From Cellulomonas fimi (GTDB lineage: Bacteria > Actinomycetota > Actinomycetes > Actinomycetales > Cellulomonadaceae): a stretch of DNA of 40,943 nucleotides. The DNA lies in contig NZ_JAPESW010000032.1 of the NCBI RefSeq assembly GCF_028527925.1, positions 1-40,943 of the forward strand, written 5' to 3'. Position 1 is the stretch's first letter. Each line of letters starts with the position of its first letter. This document shows positions 1-6,865 of this stretch, piece after piece. Under the pieces are notes generated by a model, which saw only the letters and a program-made list of their open reading frames with translations, had not been told where the DNA came from and did no database searches. The position numbers were made by a program, and so were the translations under genes.

Positions 1-37
1 GCGTCCCTCTCCCCCGGACCCGCCCGCCCTCGGGCAT

Positions 38-61
38 GCGTCGTCGGCTCCCCGACGACGC
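38..61. terminator. GC-rich hairpin upstream of first gene
   Basis: A perfect 10-bp stem (38-47 pairs with 52-61) closes a 4-base loop and ends 8 bases before the start codon at 70. It may be the terminator of a gene to the left of the window, or a leader hairpin of the following gene. No T-run follows, which is usual for terminators in such GC-rich genomes. Confidence 0.45.
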
Positions 62-69
62 TGGCGGGC

Positions 70-666
70 ATGACCGACGACCCCCACGGCCTCGTCTGGA
101 ACCCCGACCGCGACGCCCCTGACCGCCACGACCCTGACCGCGAGACGAGCGACGACGTCCCGGCGCCGGACGCCTCGACCTGCGGCACGCGTGCGCCTGC
201 GCACGGCGACGACTGGTCCGACGTCCCGTGGCTGCTCGACCCCGCCGTCCCCGGCGACGGCGGCCTGCCGCGGGTCCCCACCAGGCCGCTGCGTGCGCAC
301 GAGGACGTCCTGGACCTGCTCCTGGAGGTCGTGGGGCCCGAGCGGGCCGGACCGCCCGCACTGTGGTTCGTCCTGCTCGACGCCGACGACCGGTGCCTGC
401 CGGTGGTGCTGCCGCTCGCCGAGGTCCCGCTCACGGCGTCGCCGGGCGTCGCCGCGCACGTGATGCACGTGCTGGCGTCGGTGCTCGACCGCGACGCTCC
501 CGGCGGTTCGGTGCTCGTGGGGCTCGTGCGCGCGTCCGGCGGTGACCGAGGGACGTTCGAGACGTCGTGGGCGCCGGTGTTGCGGGACGCCGCGGACGAG
601 CACGGTGCCCGCATCCGTGCCGTCGCGGCGATCGGTGCGAGCCGTGCACGCGTGATCGAGTGGTGA
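70..666 (+). CDS. Hypothetical acidic protein, 198 aa
   Basis: I do not recognise a family. The first 60 or so residues are rich in Asp, Pro and Arg and look disordered. From about residue 75 the sequence looks like a folded alpha/beta domain, with hydrophobic strands (LWFVLLDADD near residue 99, then GGSVLVGLVRASGG), and it ends in RARVIEW. There is no signal peptide or membrane segment. No alternative start lies in frame upstream before the window edge, and the Shine-Dalgarno is weak. Coding is supported by strong third-position GC bias and by a convergent terminator just past the stop. The function is unknown. Confidence 0.7.
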   Translation: MTDDPHGLVWNPDRDAPDRHDPDRETSDDVPAPDASTCGTRAPAHGDDWSDVPWLLDPAVPGDGGLPRVPTRPLRAHEDVLDLLLEVVGPERAGPPALWFVLLDADDRCLPVVLPLAEVPLTASPGVAAHVMHVLASVLDRDAPGGSVLVGLVRASGGDRGTFETSWAPVLRDAADEHGARIRAVAAIGASRARVIEW

Positions 667-669
667 CCG

Positions 670-694
670 GCGCCGCACCGTCCGGATGCGGCGC
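670..694. terminator. Convergent terminator hairpin
   Basis: An 8-bp perfect stem (670-677 with 687-694) has a short further CCG/CGG pairing in its loop. It fills the 38-base gap between two convergent genes whose stops are at 666 and 705, so it can serve both strands. Confidence 0.65.
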
Positions 695-704
695 GTCGAC
701 GTCG

Positions 705-1676
705 TCAGGCGGGGCCGGGCGCCACGTCGTCGATCGCCGCGAGCTGCTCGAGCGTCGGCTCCCACAGGATGCTCGTGGCGTTCGCGCGCAGCTGCTCGGG
801 CGTGCGCGCGCCCGCGATGACGCTGGTGACGGCCGGCTGCGCCGCGAGGCCGCCGAGCGCGAGGGTCGGCAGGTCGATGCCCCAGTCCGACGCGAGACCG
901 GCCAGCGCCTCGATGCGGTCGAAGTCCGCGGCGGCGAGCCGCTGCGGCATGCGAGTGAGGCGGCTCCCCTCCGGCGCCCCCGCCCCGCGCTGGTACTTGC
1001 CGGTCAGCAGGCCGGACGCGAGCGGGACGTACGGGATCAGGCCGACGCCGGTCCGCTCGAGCGCCGGGACCAGCTCGGCCTCCGCGCCTCGGTCGAGCAG
1101 GTTGTAGCGGTTCTGGGCCGACACGAACGGCGTGGTGAGCGTCGTGCGGGCCGTCCAGTCGGCGTCGACGACCTGCCACGCCGCGAAGTTCGACGACCCG
1201 ACGTACAGCACCTTGCCCTCGGTCACGAGCTCGTCGAGCGCGGCCAGGGTCTCGCCGATCGGCGTCACCGGGTCGGGCGCGTGCAGCTGGTACAGGTCGA
1301 TGCGGTCCGTGCCCAGTCGCTGGAGCGACCCCTCGACCGCGCGGCGCACGTACCGCCGCGACCCGCGCGCACCCCAGTCGGTGCCGGCGAGGCCCCCGAC
1401 GTCCATCCCGAACTTGGTCGCGACGACCACGTCGTCACGACGGCCGCGCAGCGCCGCACCGAGCAGCTCCTCGCTCTGGCCGGGACGCCCGCCGTACACG
1501 TCGGCGGTGTCGAAGAACGTGATGCCCGCGTCCAGGGCGGCGTCGACGAGCGGGCCCACCCCCTCCGGCGGTAGCGTCGCACCGAACGTGTTGCAGCCGA
1601 GTCCGGCGACGGAGACGGTGAGGCCGCTGGCCCCGAGCCGGCGGAAGGACATGGTCGGCGCAGAGGTCGTCGTCAT
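705..1676 (-). CDS. Aldo/keto reductase
   Basis: This is an NAD(P)H-dependent oxidoreductase of the aldo/keto reductase superfamily (TIM barrel), 323 aa from the chosen start, and probably cytosolic. The family signatures are visible: the N-terminal RRLGASGLTVS strand, the catalytic Asp/Tyr in FFDTADVYGG, the catalytic Lys in VATKFGMD, the His in LYQLHAPDP, then GSSNFAAWQ and the NADPH-binding C-terminal part (SVIAGARTPEQL). The substrate cannot be told from sequence. The ATG at 1676 is preferred over one three codons upstream because a TAGAGT hexamer ends exactly 7 bases before it, the layout of a leaderless transcript. It is a single-gene unit that converges on the preceding gene. Confidence 0.92.
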   Translation of the reverse strand: MTTTSAPTMSFRRLGASGLTVSVAGLGCNTFGATLPPEGVGPLVDAALDAGITFFDTADVYGGRPGQSEELLGAALRGRRDDVVVATKFGMDVGGLAGTDWGARGSRRYVRRAVEGSLQRLGTDRIDLYQLHAPDPVTPIGETLAALDELVTEGKVLYVGSSNFAAWQVVDADWTARTTLTTPFVSAQNRYNLLDRGAEAELVPALERTGVGLIPYVPLASGLLTGKYQRGAGAPEGSRLTRMPQRLAAADFDRIEALAGLASDWGIDLPTLALGGLAAQPAVTSVIAGARTPEQLRANATSILWEPTLEQLAAIDDVAPGPA

Positions 1677-1683
1677 CCGCAGC

Positions 1684-1689
1684 ACTCTA
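1684..1689 (-). promoter_or_regulatory. -10 element, leaderless promoter of aldo/keto reductase gene
   Basis: TAGAGT on the minus strand is followed by 7 bases and then the ATG at 1676. This matches the TANNNT-N7-start layout of actinobacterial leaderless mRNAs. Confidence 0.55.
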
Positions 1690-1791
1690 CGTCCCGGTCA
1701 GGCAGCGGCCACTCAGCAGAAACCGGGTCGCTCGGGTGCGGGCCCTCCTCCCTGTCGGCGGCGGCCGTTCACCAGACCTTCACGGCTTCCT

Positions 1792-1817
1792 GGAACACTG
1801 AGAGGTCGACCGCCGTT
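1792..1817 (+). promoter_or_regulatory. SigR/SigH-type (thiol-stress ECF sigma) promoter of rbpA
   Basis: GGAAC at 1792-1796 and GTT at 1815-1817 are separated by 18 bases. This matches the GGAAT-N18/19-GTT consensus of SigR (Streptomyces) and SigH (mycobacteria). Transcription would start near 1824-1827, leaving a leader of about 45 bases with a GGAGG before the rbpA ATG. Streptomyces rbpA is a known SigR target, which supports the call. The match was found by eye and not scored. Confidence 0.65.
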
Positions 1818-1871
1818 GACAACGGTGGAAGTTCTCACTCGACGGCCGGAACCCGGCACGGAGGTCCCCAG

Positions 1872-2216
1872 ATGGCAAACCGGTCCCTGCGCGGCATGCG
1901 CATCGGGTCCCACAGCATGGAGACGGACGAGGGCGTCGACTTCGCCCCCCGCCTCCAGGCGCACTACGACTGCCCCAACGGGCACACCATCATCCTGCCG
2001 TTCTCGGTCGAGGCCGAGGTCCCGGTGGTGTGGGAGTGCCGTTGCGGCGCCGAGGCGCTGCTGCGGGACGCGTCCAAGCCCGAGGCGAAGGCGGGCAAGC
2101 CCGCTCGTACGCACTGGGACATGCTGCTCGAGCGCCGCACGATCGGCGAGCTCGAGGAGCTCCTCGACGAGCGCCTGGGTCTCCTGCGCGCCGGGAAGCT
2201 GCGCCGCAGCGCCTGA
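1872..2216 (+). CDS. rbpA: RNA polymerase-binding protein RbpA
   Basis: RbpA is the actinobacterial transcription factor that binds RNA polymerase and group 1/2 sigma factors and stabilises the open complex. At 114 aa it has the usual length. It shows the N-terminal tail (MANRSLRGMRIGS), the central beta-barrel with a zinc-type cysteine set (YDCPNGH and WECRCGAEA), a basic linker (KPEAKAGKPARTHWDML) and the C-terminal sigma-interacting helix (RRTIGELEELLDERL). A GGAGG lies 9 bases before the ATG. It is monocistronic, with a SigR-like promoter upstream and a strong hairpin downstream. The family is confined to Actinomycetota, so this gene helps place the organism. Confidence 0.97.
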   Translation: MANRSLRGMRIGSHSMETDEGVDFAPRLQAHYDCPNGHTIILPFSVEAEVPVVWECRCGAEALLRDASKPEAKAGKPARTHWDMLLERRTIGELEELLDERLGLLRAGKLRRSA

Positions 2217-2243
2217 CGCCCCGCGCCGAGGCACGCCCCCGCC

Positions 2244-3032
2244 TCAGCGCACCCGCGCGCTCCGCGTCCTGCCGAACGCTCCCGCCACCTGGCGGGAGCG
2301 TTCGCGTATCCCCCACCGGGTGACGCTCAGCAGCGCCTCCGCCACGATCGCCCGGCTCATCTTCGACCGCCCGACCTCGCGCTCGACGAACGTGATGGGC
2401 ACCTCGACGACGCGCGCACCCGCCCGGACGGCGCGCCAGGCCATGTCGACCTGGAAGCAGTAGCCCTGCGACGCGACCTCCCCGAGCGGCAGCGACCGCA
2501 GCAGGTCGGCGCGGTACGCGCGGAAGCCGCCGGTCGCGTCGCGCAGCGGGATGCCCAGGACGAGACGCGTGTAGGTGTTGCCGCCGAGGGAGAGCACCTT
2601 GCGGTGCGACGGCCAGTTCACGACGCTCCCGCCCGGAACCCACCGGCTCCCGAGGACGAGGTCGGCGCCGGCCGTCGCGTCGAGCAGCCGCGGCAGGTCC
2701 TGGGCGCGGTGCGAGCCGTCGGCGTCCATCTCGACCACGACGTCGTAGCCGCGGGCGAGCGCCCACCCGAACCCCGCGACGTACGCGGTACCGAGACCGA
2801 GCTTGCCGGTGCGGTGCAGCACGGCGATCGAGCGGGGGGCGTCGGCCGACGCGGCCTCGTCGGCTGCGATCTTCTCGGCGAGCTCGCCCGTCCCGTCCGG
2901 TGAGCCGTCGTCGACGACGAGCACGTCGGCCGTCGGCACGTGCTCGCGGAGGCGCTCGAGGACCACCGGGATGTTCTCGCGCTCGTCGTACGTCGGGATC
3001 ACGACGAGCACACGTGCCGCGCTGGGGTTCAT
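2244..3032 (-). CDS. Polyprenol monophosphomannose synthase
   Basis: This is a GT2 glycosyltransferase of 262 aa that transfers mannose from GDP-mannose to polyprenyl phosphate on the inner membrane face. The product is the sugar donor for lipoglycan mannosylation and protein O-mannosylation. It has the GT2 fold start [13 protein letters not shown], the nucleotide-binding [10 protein letters not shown], the DXD-type VEMDADGSH and the acceptor-side GSRWVPGG. There are no membrane segments. It starts at the ATG that overlaps the stop of the acyltransferase gene upstream (ATGA, 3029-3032). In Mycobacterium tuberculosis the two activities are the two domains of one protein, Ppm1; here they are separate but translationally coupled. 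Confidence 0.92.
   Translation of the reverse strand: MNPSAARVLVVIPTYDERENIPVVLERLREHVPTADVLVVDDGSPDGTGELAEKIAADEAASADAPRSIAVLHRTGKLGLGTAYVAGFGWALARGYDVVVEMDADGSHRAQDLPRLLDATAGADLVLGSRWVPGGSVVNWPSHRKVLSLGGNTYTRLVLGIPLRDATGGFRAYRADLLRSLPLGEVASQGYCFQVDMAWRAVRAGARVVEVPITFVEREVGRSKMSRAIVAEALLSVTRWGIRERSRQVAGAFGRTRSARVR
2273..2304. terminator. Strong hairpin inside the end of the mannose synthase gene, likely rbpA terminator
   Basis: A perfect 14-bp stem (2273-2286 with 2291-2304) closes a 4-base loop (ACCT). It begins 57 bases after the rbpA stop and lies within the last codons of the convergent gene. It is probably the rbpA terminator; on the other strand it would end the lnt-ppm message. Confidence 0.65.
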
Positions 3033-4594
3033 GCCGCGCTCTCTTCTCGGTCCGGACGGGGCACGCGGCGGGCACCGAGAGCTCCGGCGACCACCATGCA
3101 CACCGCGAGGGCGTCGACGACGAGCCCGGGCCAGGGGCCCAGCGCCGTCGCCGGTGTCCAGGTGGTGCGCAGGGGCAGGTCGGCGACCATCTGCTCGGCG
3201 GTGAACAGACCGGTCTGCTGGCTCACGGTCCCGTCGGGACCGATCACCGCGCTCACGCCGACGGTCGAGATCTGCACCGTCGCGCGGCCGTGCTCGACGG
3301 CCCGCAGCCGCGACATCGCGAGCTGCTGGGTCGACTCGTCGCTCCGGCCGAAGGACGCGTTGTTCGTCTGGACGACGAGCACCTCTCCCCCGGCGCGCAC
3401 CGCGTCCCGGACGAGCGAATCGTAGGCGACCTCGAAGCAGATGACGTCGCCGATGCCCACGGTGCGACCCAGACGCTCCGACTCGAGCGGCACGTACCCG
3501 GGCCGGTCCCCCGGCAGCATGTCACGCGTGACCGTGTCGACGGCCGACGAGAAGTTGCGGACGAACGACCGCATCGGGATGTACTCGGCGAACGGCGCCG
3601 GGTGCTGCTTCGTGTACGTCGCGACGACGCCCTCGCCGGGGACCCACAGGACCGCGGTGTTGTAGCGGCCCCCCTCGGGCGGGTACTCGACCGTCCCGAC
3701 GAGCATCGGGGCGTCGACGGCGCTCGCGGCGGAGTCGATGAGGTCGGCGGCGCGCTCGTCGACCTGCGGGTCGATGTCGGTGCCGTTCTCGGGCCACAGC
3801 ACCACGTCGAGCTCGCCGGGCTCGACCTGGTCGAGCAGCGCGAGGGTGCCGGTCACGTGGTTCGCGAGGACCGCCGACCGCTGCCCGAACGCGTCGAGGC
3901 CCGTGCCGGGCACGTTCCCCTGCACCGCTCCGACGCGCAGCTCGCCGGCCTGCGCGGCCGTCGCGAGCGGCACCATCACGCCGCCCACCGCGACGACCGC
4001 GGCGAGGGCGACGGCACCGGTGGCACGCAGCACGCGCCCGCGCGCGACTGTGACCGCACCGCGTGCCAGGAGCACGCCGACCACGACGACGAGCGCGGAG
4101 ACGAGCGGCGTGCCACCCCACGAGGCGAAGGCGACGAGCGGCGAGTCGGCTTGCGAGAACGCGAGCCGGCCCCACGGGAAGCCGCCGAACGGCCACGTCG
4201 AGCGGAGGTCCTCGGCCGCGACCCACAGCACGGTGAAGACGACGACCTGGAGGCCGCCGTTGCGCCACACCGCCTCCCCGCGGCGTGCCCACGCCCAGGC
4301 GGCGCCGAACAGCGCGACATAGGACGCCTCGAGCACGGTGAGGGCGAGCCACGGCACGACGCCGACGGCGTCGCCCGCCCAGGTGATGAGCGGCCCGAAG
4401 AAGGCGAGGCCCCAGACGAACCCCACGAGGGCGTTCCACCGCGCGCTGTCGCGGCGCATCGCGAGGTACAGCAGCGCCATCCCGACGAACGCGGCCGGCC
4501 ACCAGCCGGGAGCCGGGAACGCGGCGCGCGTGACCAGGCCGCTGATCAGGGCGAGGCCGACCGCCCACCAGCGGGAGGGTTGACGCGCGAGCAC
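3029..4594 (-). CDS. lnt: Apolipoprotein N-acyltransferase
   Basis: Lnt is the integral membrane enzyme that adds the third acyl chain to the N-terminal cysteine of lipoproteins. It is 521 aa from the chosen GTG. About six hydrophobic segments fill the first 210 residues, followed by a carbon-nitrogen hydrolase domain. The catalytic Glu (LWPENG, about 267), Lys ([12 protein letters not shown], about 328) and Cys (DVICFEVAY, about 384) are all present. The frame stays open upstream to 4975, but that extension is low-complexity and arginine-rich. The GTG at 4594 is supported by a TACTCT hexamer ending 6 bases before it. The gene overlaps the mannosyltransferase gene by 4 bases. Confidence 0.93.
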   Translation of the reverse strand: MLARQPSRWWAVGLALISGLVTRAAFPAPGWWPAAFVGMALLYLAMRRDSARWNALVGFVWGLAFFGPLITWAGDAVGVVPWLALTVLEASYVALFGAAWAWARRGEAVWRNGGLQVVVFTVLWVAAEDLRSTWPFGGFPWGRLAFSQADSPLVAFASWGGTPLVSALVVVVGVLLARGAVTVARGRVLRATGAVALAAVVAVGGVMVPLATAAQAGELRVGAVQGNVPGTGLDAFGQRSAVLANHVTGTLALLDQVEPGELDVVLWPENGTDIDPQVDERAADLIDSAASAVDAPMLVGTVEYPPEGGRYNTAVLWVPGEGVVATYTKQHPAPFAEYIPMRSFVRNFSSAVDTVTRDMLPGDRPGYVPLESERLGRTVGIGDVICFEVAYDSLVRDAVRAGGEVLVVQTNNASFGRSDESTQQLAMSRLRAVEHGRATVQISTVGVSAVIGPDGTVSQQTGLFTAEQMVADLPLRTTWTPATALGPWPGLVVDALAVCMVVAGALGARRVPRPDREESAA

Positions 4595-5131
4595 CGCGCA
4601 AGAGTACGACAGCGGGTTGTGAGCCTCCGCGGGTGGTCGGGAAGCGCCGGGTGGTGAGCCCCGCGCGGGCGGCGCTGGAAGCGATCCCCTACCGACCGGC
4701 CCGCGTGTCCTTCGTACCGGTCCGCGCGCGCGGCGCGACCGTTGTCTGTTGAACACGCGGGCCCGGTCGGAGCCCAGGGATCCGCCCACCGGGCCTCGTC
4801 GGGAACCGTCGGCCGCCGACTGCTGCGTCGGCCCGCTGACGGTCTCGCCCGACCGGTCCCCCCCGGTCACGGATACCTTCAGGAACCTACCGAGATCGGC
4901 GGAGGTGTCAAGGCGCCGTCCTCGCAGGTGGTGGACCTCTGCCCAGGTCACCACGGCGCCGATCCGGGCCGGCACCCCGTGCGGTGCGGCGTGTCGTGTG
5001 GCGTGTCGCGAGAATCGGACATGCGTCCAGATGGCGACCGCGGCGGCAGCCGCAGAAGTTTCACCCGCTCGGGCCTCATGCCCGACCGCCCGGCCGTCCG
5101 GCAGCGCGGACCGCGGGCGCGCGATCGCGGA
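4595..5131. other. 537-bp gap without a recognised gene
   Basis: This stretch lies between the amidohydrolase stop and the lnt start. It holds the lnt -10 element at 4601-4606. The lnt frame is open through part of it, but with no family similarity I can see. A stretch near 5000-5050 is less GC-rich. I see no convincing RNA gene, strong hairpin or conserved small ORF. Confidence 0.5.
4601..4606 (-). promoter_or_regulatory. -10 element, leaderless promoter of lnt
   Basis: TACTCT on the minus strand ends 6 bases before the lnt GTG at 4594. It fits the TANNNT spacing seen before other genes in the window and supports that start over longer ones. Confidence 0.5.
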
Positions 5132-6769
5132 TCAGCCGAGCGCGTCGAACAGCACGACACCGTCGCGCACGGTGCGCAGGCAGCGAGGCGTGTCCTCGTC
5201 CGGACCGAGGTACGGCAGCAGCGGGGTGCCCGCGCGTGCGTCGGTGCTCCACGACGCCAGCCGACCGTCGGGCGCCTGCACCACCAGGTGGTCGGCCCGC
5301 CACACCGCGAGGTGCGCGGGGGCGCCGACCCGCAGCTCGCCCGCCCCCGTGTGGTCGAGGCCCGCGAGCCGCCACCCGCCGCGCGTCGACGCGCGGAACG
5401 CGGCCCGCGCGGAGATCCGCTGCTCGGGCGCGGTGTGCAGGACGGCGGCCCGGACCCCCGCCCACGGGTCGACGGGCGTCACCGGCGAGTCGGACCCGAA
5501 CGCGAGCGGGATGCCGGCACCGGCGAGGTCGGCGAGCGGGTTGAGCGCGGCCGCACGCCCGGCGCCGAGCCGGGTCGCGTACATGCTCTTCTCGCCACCC
5601 CAGGTGGCGTCGAAGGCGGGCTGCACGCTCAGCCGCACACCGAGCAGGATCAGCGACGCCAGCGTGGGCGCGTCGACCATCTCCGCGTGCTCCAGGCGGT
5701 GCCCGGCACGGCCGATCGCCTCGACGCCCTCGACGTCGGCGGCGGCGCGCAACCCGAGGGCGACCTCGTCCATCGCGCGGTCGCCGATCACGTGGAAGCC
5801 GCCCTGCACGCCGGCGCGCGTCACCGCGGTCACGTGGTTCGCGATCTGCTCCGCCGACAGGTACAGCGCGCCGCTCCCCTCGGCGTCCGCGTACGGGGTG
5901 CGCAGCGCGGCGGTGCGCGACCCGAGCGAGCCGTCGACGTTGAGGTCACCGCCGATGCCGGTCAGGCCGGGGATCGCGGCGAGGATCTCGCGCGCGTCGT
6001 CGACGGTCACGCACAGCTCGCCGCGGTACCCGACGACGAGCGGCAGCCGGCTCGCGGCGTCCGCGGTCGTCGCCAGCAGCTCCACGAGCCCGTCGCGCGT
6101 GTCGATGAACGGCGCGCTGAGCTCGTGCACCGACACCACGCCCCGGGACGCCGCGTGCTCAAGGGCGCGGCGGTACAGCGCGGAACGCCGCTCCGGCGTC
6201 AGGCGGCGCGCCGCCTCACGGGCCGCGTGGTGCGCCTCGCGCTCGACCCGGCCGTCGTCGGACCACCCGGGCAGCCGGTCGAGACCCTCGGCCTGCGCGA
6301 GCGCGGTCGACACGACCGCGGAGTGCACGTCGACGCGCGCCAGGTAGACGGGGGCGCCCCCGGCGGCGGCGTCGAGCTCGGTGCGCGTCGGCGGCCGCCC
6401 CTCGGGCCACTCGAGCTCGTCCCAGCCGAACCCGAGGAGCGGGGTCCCCGCGTCGGTGGCGGGACGCTCGCGGGCGGCACGTGCGACGGCGTCGAGCGCG
6501 TCCGCGAGGGACCGGACGCCCACGTCGGCGGACAGCGCGACGCTCTCGAGCGCGAGGCCCGTCTCGAGGACGTGCACGTGCGCGTCGACGAAGCCCGGCG
6601 CGACGAGCGCGCCGTCGAGGTCGACGACCTCGTCGGCGCGTGCGGCCAGTCCGTCGGCGGTGTCGTCGTCGCCGAGCCAGGCCACGACGCCGTCGTCGAC
6701 GAGCAGCGCCTGCGCGAACGGGTCTGCCGGGGAGTGGATGACGCCGTTGCGGTAGAGGGTCGCGCTCAC
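5132..6769 (-). CDS. Amidohydrolase family protein, YtcJ-like
   Basis: This is a metal-dependent hydrolase of the amidohydrolase superfamily, 545 aa, the length typical of the YtcJ/AepA-like branch. The N-terminal composite domain leads into the metal-binding VDAHVHVLETG near residue 80. Later motifs are GFHVIGDRAMDEVAL, the metal-binding GHRLEHAEM and the late Asp in FGSDSPVTPVDPW. Substrates of this branch are mostly unknown; some hydrolyse N-acyl amides, so none is assigned. There is no signal peptide. The start is a GTG 8 bases after a TATCGT hexamer. It is not overlapped or coupled with either neighbour and seems to be its own unit. Confidence 0.88.
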   Translation of the reverse strand: MSATLYRNGVIHSPADPFAQALLVDDGVVAWLGDDDTADGLAARADEVVDLDGALVAPGFVDAHVHVLETGLALESVALSADVGVRSLADALDAVARAARERPATDAGTPLLGFGWDELEWPEGRPPTRTELDAAAGGAPVYLARVDVHSAVVSTALAQAEGLDRLPGWSDDGRVEREAHHAAREAARRLTPERRSALYRRALEHAASRGVVSVHELSAPFIDTRDGLVELLATTADAASRLPLVVGYRGELCVTVDDAREILAAIPGLTGIGGDLNVDGSLGSRTAALRTPYADAEGSGALYLSAEQIANHVTAVTRAGVQGGFHVIGDRAMDEVALGLRAAADVEGVEAIGRAGHRLEHAEMVDAPTLASLILLGVRLSVQPAFDATWGGEKSMYATRLGAGRAAALNPLADLAGAGIPLAFGSDSPVTPVDPWAGVRAAVLHTAPEQRISARAAFRASTRGGWRLAGLDHTGAGELRVGAPAHLAVWRADHLVVQAPDGRLASWSTDARAGTPLLPYLGPDEDTPRCLRTVRDGVVLFDALG

Positions 6770-6777
6770 ATCGGCTC

Positions 6778-6783
6778 ACGATA
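6778..6783 (-). promoter_or_regulatory. -10 element of amidohydrolase gene
   Basis: TATCGT on the minus strand is followed by 8 bases and then the GTG at 6769. This is near-leaderless spacing. Confidence 0.45.
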
Positions 6784-6865
6784 GGGCAGGTCAGCGCGTC
6801 GCACCCGGGCGAAATCGGGACGGATCGCCATGCGTGGGACCGTCGGCCCCGTCACAGCGGTCGCG

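Noticed and set aside
4595..4975. 127-residue N-terminal extension of lnt
   Set aside because: The extension is low-complexity, lacks hydrophobic segments, and would place the start far upstream of a well-spaced -10 element. The family begins with a membrane segment shortly after the start.
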